From Pseudorasbora parva (Eukaryota > Chordata > Actinopteri > Cypriniformes > Gobionidae), in NCBI RefSeq assembly GCF_024679245.1, contig NC_090178.1:45021072-45085071 (forward strand): a stretch of DNA of 64,000 nt, read 5' to 3'. Both the position numbers and the translations under genes were made by a program. The notes beneath the pieces were generated by a model. That model did no database searches and was not told where the DNA came from. It was given only the letters and a program-made list of their open reading frames with translations. Shown in pieces: positions 48,171-59,030 of this stretch. The first letter of the stretch is position 1; every line of letters begins with the position of its first letter.

Positions 48171-50324
48171 ATTATTCTGCTTCTTCTTCTTCTTCTTCTT
48201 CTTCTTCCGCCATAGGAGTCTCTGGCAGCCCATAGAACCGTATGGTAAAAAGTTGTGAAATTTGGCACACTCATAGAGGCCAGTCTGAGCTGTCACTATA
48301 GCAAATTTGGTGCCTCTAACTCAATCCCTCTAGCGCCACCACCTGTCCAAAGTTTCACTCATATTTATGCTTATAACTTTTGACCCCTAAGGGCTAGAAA
48401 CAAAATTCTTTTTTCATCGGATTCCTTGGCTCAAGCCGATTCGATTTCACCCTATGATGTCATTTTCCGGTATGCAAATTTTCCCGCCATTTTGAATTTT
48501 CTGAAAAACCTACTTTTTCGAACTCCTCCTAGGCCGTTGCTCCAATTTTCACGAAAATTGAAACAGATCATCTTCAGAGCATGTTGACAAAAAGTTATGG
48601 AATTCAAGTTGATTCGTCCAATCGTTTTCAATAAACGCACAAACAAATTTTACGTGGAGGTTGCAAAAACACACTAAAGGCTATATCTCCGCAACGCTTT
48701 ATCGTATTCAAACCAACCTTGGTACATGTCATCACAAGCATGACTTGAAGCAACATGCAGCGTTTCGGCGCAGCGCCACCTACCTGTCCGGAGATACGAA
48801 AAATGCCTATTTTGGCTTATAACTTCTGAACCGTTTATCCAAAAATCATAAAATTGGTCTCATTAGATTCAGGGCGTCATGCCGAGTCGACTGATATCCA
48901 ATTTTACCATGTCGGCCATTTTGGATGTCGGCCATTTTGAATTATGTGCAAAAATGCTGTATTTTATGAACGCATGAACAGATTGTTATGAAACTTGGTA
49001 TGGGTCATCACCACGATGCCCTGAAGTAGCCTGAGAAGTTTCGAAACAGCGCCACCTAGTGGAGAATTTTTTTTTTCAAACGCTTATAACTTTGGGTGTG
49101 GTTGACATATTTTGATGGGAGTGTGTTTTTTGGTCTCCTGAATCCTTGCCGACTCCAACGATACCAGACTTGCCAGGTTTCGGCATATGGTTTGCGCAGA
49201 GTTGTAATTTAGTGCTTAAAAAACATTTGCTGATATCTTCGAAACCGCTAGTCCGATCGAGACGAAACCAGCCTCAGAAGTTCGGAAACATAGGTCGATA
49301 GCTATACGCTAATGCCCAAATCTCAAAATATTGATAGTAAGGGGTAGTAAAATCCAATCAAAGTCAGGTGTCAGTCCTTTTTTACGTGTTTTTTCATATA
49401 AATGTCTATAACTCCAAAACAAAATGAGATATTTTCACCAAACTTGACACACATATGTATGGGCTCACTATGAGGACACATAAAAAAATTGGTGGGATTG
49501 TGCCTCTTGGTGGCGCTATAATAAAACAAAACATGAAATTCCCATTGACTTCAATGCAGTATTATGGTTTAAAATGCTAATGCTATAATTTACGAATGCA
49601 TTAGCGTATCGTTACAAAACTCGGTATGTGTCTTCCGCTCCATGTCCTGAAGATACTCAAAAAGTTTCGGGGTAGCGCCACCTTGTGGTCAAAAGTTGTA
49701 ATAAAATGTACAAAAATGCTAATAACTTTTGATTAAATTAGCCTATTGTAATGAGACTGGTCATAATACATTCATTGGCTCATGCCGAGAAGATAGATAC
49801 CAATTTTGCCATATTTTGCAAACATATCTGTGCTCCATCTTGTTATTTGTTAAAAATCTACTTTTTCAAACTCATCCTAGACCGTTTGTCCGATTTTCAC
49901 CAAAATTGATCCGTATCGTCTTCAGACCATGCTGACAAATAGTTATGGATTTCGGATTGATAGACAAAACAGTTTTCATATACCACTGCAACAGAGTTGA
50001 GCCATGATGCAAAAATTACTCTTGAGGCTGTATCTCTGCAATGCTTTGACATATTGACACCAAACTTTGCATGTGTCATTGTCATCTCAATCTGACTAAA
50101 CCACATCAGTTTCGTAACAGTGACACCTATTGGTCGAAAGTGATAAACCATTAAACCATTATTATTGACTGTATTTAAAATTTGACTGCTATTTTGCCTA
50201 AAATCAACTTAATAGGTCCTTAATGGCTCATTGTTGCAGTTGGCTTGAGACTTCCAGCCATGCTGGCATGTCTTGTCTTCTTCTTTGCGCTTGGCCCCGA
50301 TAATGGCTGCTTGCAGCTATATTT
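48171..50324 (+). repeat. Array unit 13, subfamily D, headless
   Basis: Has an expanded (CTT)n at the start and a 3' third that matches units 5 and 9 rather than its neighbours (AATGCTAATAACTTTTG near 49,715 instead of AATGCGAATAAC), a mosaic. CTCF-core match at 49,049-49,062. Confidence 0.9.
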
Positions 50325-52456
50325 CTTCTTCTTTTTCCGCCATAGGAGTCTCTGGCAGCCCATAGAACCGTATGGTAAAAAGTTGTGAAATTTGGCACAC
50401 TCATAGAGGCCAGTCTGAGCTGTCACTATAGCAAATTTGGTGCCTCTAACTCAATCCCTCTAGCGCCACCACCTGTCCAAAGTTTCACTCATATTTATGC
50501 TTATAACTTTTGACCCCTAAGGGCTAGAAACAAAATTCTTTTTTCATCGGATTCCTTGGCTCAAGCCGATTCGATTTCACCCTATGATGTCATTTTCCGG
50601 TATGCAAATTTTCCCGCCATTTTGAATTTTCTGAAAAACCTACTTTTTCGAACTCCTCCTAGGCCGTTGCTCCGATTTTCACGAAAATTGAAACAGATCA
50701 TCTTCAGAGCATGTTGACAAAAAGTTATGGAATTCAAGTTGATTCGTCCAATCGTTTTCAATAAACGCACAAACAAATTTTACGTGGAGGTTGCAAAAAC
50801 ACACTAAAGGCTATATCTCCGCAACGCTTTATCGTATTCAAACCAACCTTGGTACATGTCATCACAAGCATGACTTGAAGCAACATGCAGCGTTTCGGCG
50901 CAGCGCCACCTACCTGTCCGGAGATACGAAAAATGCCTATTTTGGCTTATAACTTCTGAACCGTTTATCCAAAAATCATAAAATTGGTCTCATTAGATTC
51001 AGGGCGTCATGCCGAGTCGACTGATATCCAATTTTACCATGTCGGCCATTTTGGATGTCGGCCATTTTGAATTATGTGCAAAAATGCTGTATTTTATGAA
51101 CGCATGAACAGATTGTTATGAAACTTGGTATGGGTCATCACCACGATGCCCTGAAGTAGCCTGAGAAGTTTCGAAACAGCGCCACCTAGTGGAGAATTTT
51201 TTTTTTCAAACGCTTATAACTTTGGGTGTGGTTGACATATTTTGATGGGAGTGTGTTTTTTGGTCTCCTGAATCCTTGCCGACTCCAACGATACCAGACT
51301 TGCCAGGTTTCGGCATATGGTTTGCGCAGAGTTGTAATTTAGTGCTTAAAAAACATTTGCTGATATCTTCGAAACCGCTAGTCCGATTGAGACGAAACCA
51401 GCCTCAGAAGTTCGGAAACATAGGTCGATAGCTATACGCTAATGCCCAAATCTCAAAATATTGATAGTAAGGGGTAGTAAAATCCAATCAAAGTCAGGTG
51501 TCAGTCCTTTTTTACGTGTTTTTTCATATAAATGTCTATAACTCCAAAACAAAATGAGATATTTTCACCAAACTTGACACACATATGTATGGGCTCACTA
51601 TGAGGACACATAAAAAAATTGGTGGGATTGTGCCTCTTGGTGGCGCTATAATAAAACAAAACATGAAATTCCCATTGACTTCAATGCAGTATTATGGTTT
51701 AAAATGCTAATGCTATAATTTAAGAATGCATTAGCGTATCGTTACAAAACTCGGTATGTGTCTTCCGCTCCATGTCCTGAAGATACTCAAAAAGTTTCGG
51801 GGTAGCGCCACCTTGTGGTCAAAAGTTGTAATAAAATGTACAGAAATGCGAATAACTTTTGATTAAATTAACCCATTGTAATGAAACTGGTCATAATACA
51901 GTCAATGGCTCATGCCGAGAACATGGATACCAATTGTGCCATATTTTGCAAACCTATCTGTCCTCCGTCTTGTTATTTGTTAAAAACCTACTTTTTCAAA
52001 CTCATCCTAGACCGTTTGTCCGATTTTCACCAAAATTGATCCGTATCGTCTTCAGACCATGCTGACAAATAGTTATGGATTTCGGATTGATAGACAAAAC
52101 AGTTTTCATATACCACTGCAACAGAGTTGAGCCATGATGCAAAAATTACTCTTGAGGCTGTATCTCTGCAATGCTTTGACATATTGACACCAAACTTTGC
52201 ATGTGTCATTGTCATCTCAATCTGACTAAACCACATCAGTTTCGTAACAGTGACACCTATTGGTCGAAAGTGATAAACCATTAAACCATTATTATTGACT
52301 GTATTTAAAATTTGACTGCTATTTTGCCTAAAATCAACTTAATAGGTCCTTAATGGCTCATTGTTGCAGTTGGCTTGAGACTTCCAGCCATGCTGGCATG
52401 TCTTGTCTTCTTCTTTGCGCTTGGCCCCGATAATGGCTGCTTGCAGCTATATTATT
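50325..52456 (+). repeat. Array unit 14, subfamily D, headless
   Basis: Shortest CTT tract of the D units. Occupies the position of unit 11 in the second copy of the higher-order repeat. CTCF-core match at 51,179-51,192. Confidence 0.9.
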
Positions 52457-52515
52457 AGGGGCCAAGCACCGAAGGTGCGGAGGCACCTATTGAAATCGTT
52501 AGTGTTCCTATTATT
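52457..52515 (+). repeat. One extra solo head
   Basis: Head at 52,457 followed 59 bp later by the head of unit 15. The equivalent place before unit 12 has two extra heads, so copy number at this spot has changed by one since the duplication. Confidence 0.95.
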
Positions 52516-54729
52516 AGGGGCCAAGCACCGAAGGTGCGGAGGCACCTATTGAAATTGTTAGTGTTCCTATTATTATTATTCTGCTTCTTCTTCTTCTTTT
52601 TCTTTTTCTTCCGCCATAGGAGTCTCTGGCAGCCCATAGAACCGTATGGTAAAAAGTTGTGAAATTTGGCACACTCATAGAGGCCAGTCTGAGCTGTCAC
52701 TATAGCAAATTTGGTGCCTCTAACTCAATCCCTCTAGCGCCACCACCTGTCCAAAGTTTCACTCATATTTATGCTTATAACTTTTGACCCCTAAGGGCTA
52801 GAAACAAAATTCTTTTTTCATCGGATTCCTTGGCTCAAGCCGATTCGATTTCACCCTATGATGTCATTTTCCGGTATGCAAATTTTCCCGCCATTTTGAA
52901 TTTTCTGAAAAACCTACTTTTTCGAACTCCTCCTAGGCCGTTGCTCCGATTTTCACGAAAATTGAAACAGATCATCTTCAGAGCATGTTGACAAAAAGTT
53001 ATGGAATTCAAGTTGATTCGTCCAATCGTTTCCAATAAACGCACAAACAAATTTTACGTGGAGGTTGCAAAAACACACTAAAGGCTATATCTCCGCAACG
53101 CTTTATCGTATTCAAACCAACCTTGGTACATGTCATCACAAGCATGACTTGAAGCAACATGCAGCGTTTCGGCGCAGCGCCACCTACCTGTCCGGAGATA
53201 CGAAAAATGCCTATTTTGGCTTATAACTTCTGAACCGTTTATCCAAAAATCATAAAATTGGTCTCATTAGATTCAGGGCGTCATGCCGAGTCGACTGATA
53301 TCCAATTTTACCATGTCGGCCATTTTGGATGTCGGCCATTTTGAATTATGTGCAAAAATGCTGTATTTTATGAACGCATGAACAGATTGTTATGAAACTT
53401 GGTATGGGTCATCACCACGATGCCCTGAAGTAGCCTGAGAAGTTTCGAAACAGCGCCACCTAGTGGAGAATTTTTTTTTTCAAACGCTTATAACTTTGGG
53501 TGTGGTTGACATATTTTGATGGGAGTGTGTTTTTTGGTCTCCTGAATCCTTGCCGACTCCAACGATACCAGACTTGCCAGGTTTCGGCATATGGTTTGCG
53601 CAGAGTTGTAATTTAGTGCTTAAAAAACATTTGCTGATATCTTCGAAACCGCTAGTCCGATCGAGACGAAACCAGCCTCAGAAGTTCGGAAACATAGGTC
53701 GATAGCTATACGCTAATGCCCAAATCTCAAAATATTGATAGTAAGGGGTAGTAAAATCCAATCAAAGTCAGGTGTCAGTCCTTTTTTACGTGTTTTTTCA
53801 TATAAATGTCTATAACTCCAAAACAAAATGAGATATTTTCACCAAACTTGACACACATATGTATGGGCTCACTATGAGGACACATAAAAAAATTGGTGGG
53901 ATTGTGCCTCTTGGTGGCGCTATAATAAAACAAAACATGAAATTCCCATTGACTTCAATGCAGTATTATGGTTTAAAATGCTAATGCTATAATTTAAGAA
54001 TGCATTAGCGTATCGTTACAAAACTCGGTATGTGTCTTCCGCTCCATGTCCTGAAGATACTCAAAAAGTTTCGGGGTAGCGCCACCTTGTGGTCAAAAGT
54101 TGTAATAAAATGTACAGAAATGCGAATAACTTTTGATTAAATTAACCCATTGTAATGAAACTGGTCATAATACAGTCAATGGCTCATGCCGAGAACATGG
54201 ATACCAATTGTGCCATATTTTGCAAACCTATCTGTCCTCCGTCTTGTTATTTGTTAAAAACCTACTTTTTCAAACTCATCCTAGACCGTTTGTCCGATTT
54301 TCACCAAAATTGATCCGTATCGTCTTCAGACCATGCTGACAAATAGTTATGGATTTCGGATTGATAGACAAAACAGTTTTCATATACCACTGCAACAGAG
54401 TTGAGCCATGATGCAAAAATTACTCTTGAGGCTGTATCTCTGCAATGCTTTGACATATTGACACCAAACTTTGCATGTGTCATTGTCATCTCAATCTGAC
54501 TAAACCACATCAGTTTCGTAACAGTGACACCTATTGGTCGAAAGTGATAAACCATTAAACCATTATTATTGACTGTATTTAAAATTTGACTGCTATTTTG
54601 CCTAAAATCAACTTAATAGGTCCTTAATGGCTCATTGTTGCAGTTGGCTTGAGACTTCCAGCCATGCTGGCATGTCTTGTCTTCTTCTTTGCGCTTGGCC
54701 CCGATAATGGCTGCTTGCAGCTATATTTA
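52516..54729 (+). repeat. Array unit 15, subfamily D
   Basis: Near-identical to unit 12 (spacing 6558 bp), including the private TTTCC variant near 53,025. CTCF-core match at 53,453-53,466. Confidence 0.9.
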
Positions 54730-56868
54730 TTATTCTGCTTCTTCTTCTTCCGCCATAGGAGTCTCTGGCAGCCCATAGAACCGTATGGTAAAAAGTTGTG
54801 AAATTTGGCACACTCATAGAGGCCAGTCTGAGCTGTCACTATAGCAAATTTGGTGCCTCTAACTCAATCCCTCTAGCGCCACCACCTGTCCAAAGTTTCA
54901 CTCATATTTATGCTTATAACTTTTGACCCCTAAGGGCTAGAAACAAAATTCTTTTTTCATCGGATTCCTTGGCTCAAGCCGATTCGATTTCACCCTATGA
55001 TGTCATTTTCCGGTATGCAAATTTTCCCGCCATTTTGAATTTTCTGAAAAACCTACTTTTTCGAACTCCTCCTAGGCCGTTGCTCCGATTTTCACGAAAA
55101 TTGAAACAGATCATCTTCAGAGCATGTTGACAAAAAGTTATGGAATTCAAGTTGATTCGTCCAATCGTTTTCAATAAACGCACAAACAAATTTTACGTGG
55201 AGGTTGCAAAAACACACTAAAGGCTATATCTCCGCAACGCTTTATCGTATTCAAACCAACCTTGGTACATGTCATCACAAGCATGACTTGAAGCAACATG
55301 CAGCGTTTCGGCGCAGCGCCACCTACCTGTCCGGAGATACGAAAAATGCCTATTTTGGCTTATAACTTCTGAACCGTTTATCCAAAAATCACAAAATTGG
55401 TCTCATTAGATTCAGGGCGTCATGCCGAGTCGACTGATATCCAATTTTACCATGTCGGCCATTTTGGATGTCGGCCATTTTGAATTATGTGCAAAAATGC
55501 TGTATTTTATGAACGCATGAACAGATTGTTATGAAACTTGGTATGGGTCATCACCACGATGCCCTGAAGTAGCCTGAGAAGTTTCGAAACAGCGCCACCT
55601 AGTGGAGAATTTTTTTTTTCAAACGCTTATAACTTTGGGTGTGGTTGACATATTTTGATGGGAGTGTGTTTTTTGGTCTCCTGAATCCTTGCCGACTCCA
55701 ACGATACCAGACTTGCCAGGTTTCGGCATATGGTTTGCGCAGAGTTGTAATTTAGTGCTTAAAAAACATTTGCTGATATCTTCGAAACCGCTAGTCCGAT
55801 CGAGACGAAACCAGCCTCAGAAGTTCGGAAACATAGGTCGATAGCTATACGCTAATGCCCAAATCTCAAAATATTGATAGTAAGGGGTAGTAAAATCCAA
55901 TCAAAGTCAGGTGTCAGTCCTTTTTTACGTGTTTTTTCATATAAATGTCTATAACTCCAAAACAAAATGAGATATTTTCACCAAACTTGACACACATATG
56001 TATGGGCTCACTATGAGGACACATAAAAAAATTGGTGGGATTGTGCCTCTTGGTGGCGCTATAATAAAACAAAACATGAAATTCCCATTGACTTCAATGC
56101 AGTATTATGGTTTAAAATGCTAATGCTATAATTTACGAATGCATTAGCGTATCGTTACAAAACTCGGTGTGTGTCTTCCGCTCCATGTCCTGAAGATACT
56201 CAAAACGTTTCGGGGTAGCGCCACCTTGTGGTCAAAAGTTGTAATAAAATGTACAGAAATGCGAATAACTTTTGATTAAATTAACCCATTGTAATGAAAC
56301 TGGTCATAATACAGTCAATGGCTCATGCCGAGAACATGGATACCAATTGTGCCATATTTTGCAAACCTATCTGTCCTCCGTCTTGTTATTTGTTAAAAAC
56401 CTACTTTTTCAAACTCATCCTAGACCGTTTGTCCGATTTTCACCAAAATTGAACCGTATCGTCTTCAGACCATGCCGACAAATAGTTATGGATTTCATGT
56501 TGATAGACAAAACAGTTTTCATATACCACTGCAACAGAGTTGAGCCATGATGCAAAAATGACTCTTGAGGCTGTATCTCTGCAATGCTTTGACATATTGA
56601 CACCAAACTTTGCATGTGTCATTGTCATCTCAATCTGACTAAACCACATCAGTTTCGTAACAGTGACACCTATTGGTCGAAAGTGATAAACCATTAAACC
56701 ATTATTATTGACTGTATTTAAAATTTGACTGCTATTTTGCCTAAAATCAACTTAATAGGTCCTTAATGGCTCATTGTTGCAGTTGGCTTGAGACTTCCAG
56801 CCATGCTGGCATGTCTTGTCTTCTTCTTTGCGCTTGGCCCCGATAATGGCTGCTTGCAGCTATATTTA
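54730..56868 (+). repeat. Array unit 16, subfamily D, headless
   Basis: Short CTT tract. The 3' part differs from other D units at several positions (TTGAACCGTATCG for TTGATCCGTATCG; GATTTCATGTTGATAG for GATTTCGGATTGATAG). Within this unit the module at about 55,042-55,330 recurs in diverged form at about 56,397-56,690. CTCF-core match at 55,592-55,605. Confidence 0.9.
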
Positions 56869-59008
56869 TTATTATTATTATTATTCTTCTTCCGCTCACA
56901 AGTCAATGGCAGCCCATAGAACCGCTCGCGGGAACATGATGAAATCTGGCACACATATAAAGGACAGTCACAACTGTCAATATATCAAATTTTGAGTCTC
57001 TAACTCAATCCCTCTAGCGCCACCAACTGTCCAAAGTTGCACTCATGTTTATGCTAATAACTCTTGAACTAAAAGGGCTAGAAAGAAAATCCAAATTTTC
57101 TCTGACTCCTTGGCTCAAGCCGATTCGATTGCACCTTATGACATTGTTTTGCGTCATAAAAAATTACCCGCCATTTTTAATTTTCAAAAAAAACTACTTT
57201 TTCGAACTCGTCCTAGACGGTTCGTCTGATTTGCACGAAAATTGAACCAGATCATCTTCAGACCATGGTGACAAAAAGTTATGGAATTCAAGTTGATTCT
57301 TCAAATCGTTTACGATAAATGTGCGAACAAATTTTACGTAGAGGTTGCAAAAGCACACCAAAGGCCATATCTCTGCAACGCTTTATCGTATTCAAACCAA
57401 ACTTTGTACATGTCATCACAAGCATGACTTGAGGCAACATGCAGTGTTTCGGCGCAGTGCACCCTACTGGTCCGGAGATACAAAAAAGGGCTATTTTGGT
57501 TTATAACTTCTAAACCGTTTATCCAAAAATCATAAAATGTATCTCCTTAGATACGGGGAGTCATGTCGAGTCAACTGATATCCAAGTTTACTAGGTCTGC
57601 CTTTTTGGCTGTCAGCCATTTTGATTTATGTGCTAAAATGCTGTATTTTATGAATGCATGAACGGATTGTTATGAAACTTGGTATGGGTCATCAGCACCA
57701 TGCCCTGAAGTAGCCTGAGAAGTTTTGAAACAGCGCCACCTAGTGGAGAATTTTTTTCCCCAAATGCTTATAACTTTGGCTGTGGTTGACATATTTAGAT
57801 GGGAGTAACTTTTTTTGTCTCCTGAATCCTTGCCGAGTCCAATGATACCAGACTTGCCAGGTTTTGGCGAATGGTTTGCGCAGCGTTGTAATTTAGTACG
57901 TAAAAAACATTAGCTGATATCTTCAAAACCGCTAGTCCGATCGAGACGAAACCAGCCTCAGAAGTTCAAAAACATAGGTCGATAGCTATACGCTAATGCC
58001 CAAATCTCAAAATATTGATAGTAAGGGGTAGTAAAATCCAATCAAAGTCAGGTGTCAGTCATTTTTTACGTGTTTTTTCATGTAAATGTTTATAACTCCA
58101 AAACAAAATGAGATATTTTCACCAAACTCGACACGTATATGTATGGGCTCATTCTGAGGACGAATTAAGAAAATGGTGGCATTGTGCCTCTTGGTGGCGC
58201 TATAATAGAACAAAACATGAAAAACCCATTGACTTCAATGCAGTATTAGGGAATAAAATGCTAATGTTACACTTAACGAATGCATTAGTGTATCATTACA
58301 AAACTCGGTATGTGTCTTCTGCTCCATGCCCTGAAGGTACTCAAAAAGTTTTTGGGCAGCGCCACCTTGTGGTCAAAAGTTGTAATAAGGTGTGCAAAAT
58401 GCTAATAACTTTTGATTAAATTAGCCTATTGTAATGAGACTTGTCACATTCATTGGCTCCTGCCGAGAACATAGATACCAATTTTGTCCATATTTGGCAA
58501 ACCTCTCTGCCCTTTATCTTGTTATTGGTTAAAAACATACTTTTTCAAACTCGTCCTAGACCGTTTGTCCGATTTTCACCAAAATTGAATCATATCGTCT
58601 CCAGACCATGTGAACAAATAATTATGTATTTCGTGTTGATAGACAAAACAGTTGTCATATTCCACTGCAACAGAGTTGAGCTATGATGCAAAAATGTCTC
58701 TTGAGGCTGTATCTCTGCAATGCTTTGACATATTGACACCAAACTTTGCATGTGTCATTTCCACCTTAGTTTGATTACACCACATCAGTTTCGTAACAGT
58801 GCCACCTTTTGGTCGAAAATGATATACCATTAAATCATTATTATTGACTGTATTTAAAATTGTACTGCTTTTTTGCCAAAAATCAACTTAATAGGTCTTC
58901 AATGACTCATTTTTGCAGTTGGTCTTATACTCCTAGCTAGCTATGCTGGCATGTCTTAGGGTCTTCATTTCGCTTGGCCCCGACAATTGCTGCTTGCAGC
59001 TATATTTA
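56869..59008 (+). repeat. Array unit 17, subfamily C, last unit
   Basis: Headless C unit closing the array, with a C-type tail ending CAGCTATATT and a (TTA)n tract beyond. CTCF-core match at 57,733-57,746. Confidence 0.9.
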
Positions 59009-59030
59009 TTATTATTATTATTATTATTAG
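59004..59030. repeat. (TTA)n at the right edge of the array
   Basis: Pure ATT run between the last tail and the unrelated sequence AGACCCATCAAATTG. Mirrors the TTA tract at the left edge. Confidence 0.9.

Larger units (their letters stand above)
14644..59008 (+). repeat. About 44-kb tandem array of a long non-coding repeat family
   Basis: Seventeen head-to-tail units, nearly all the same way round. Complete units start with a 36-bp head (AGGGGCCAAGCACCGAAGGT then GCGGAGGCACCTATTG). The body is built from recurring sub-modules (phrases like AACTTTTGAACC, CAGCGCCACCTAGTGG, GATCATCTTCAGACCATG, CGATCGAGACGAAACCAG). The tail is GCTTGGCCCCGA, a GCTGC-TT-GCAGC hairpin and CTATATTTA. Three subfamilies can be separated by their first body sequence: A (TTGTCGCACTTTCTTCTTCC), C (CTTCTTCCGCTCACAAGTC) and D (CTTCCGCCATAGGAGTCTC). 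No frame exceeds about 110 codons and frames are not conserved between subfamilies, so the array is non-coding. I cannot name the family. The short inverted ends suggest a non-autonomous DNA transposon that became satellite-like. Confidence 0.9.

Noticed and set aside
14674..58686. Dozens of recurring 60-110-codon open frames on both strands of the array
   Set aside because: They recur only because the DNA repeats, they overlap on opposite strands, they change between subfamilies, and they contain low-complexity Lys/Asn runs from microsatellites. No known domain.
14644..59008. Helitron identity for the array units, because of a hairpin near the 3' end
   Set aside because: No TC start, no CTRR terminus after the hairpin, and an inverted GGGGCCAAGC pair that Helitrons lack.
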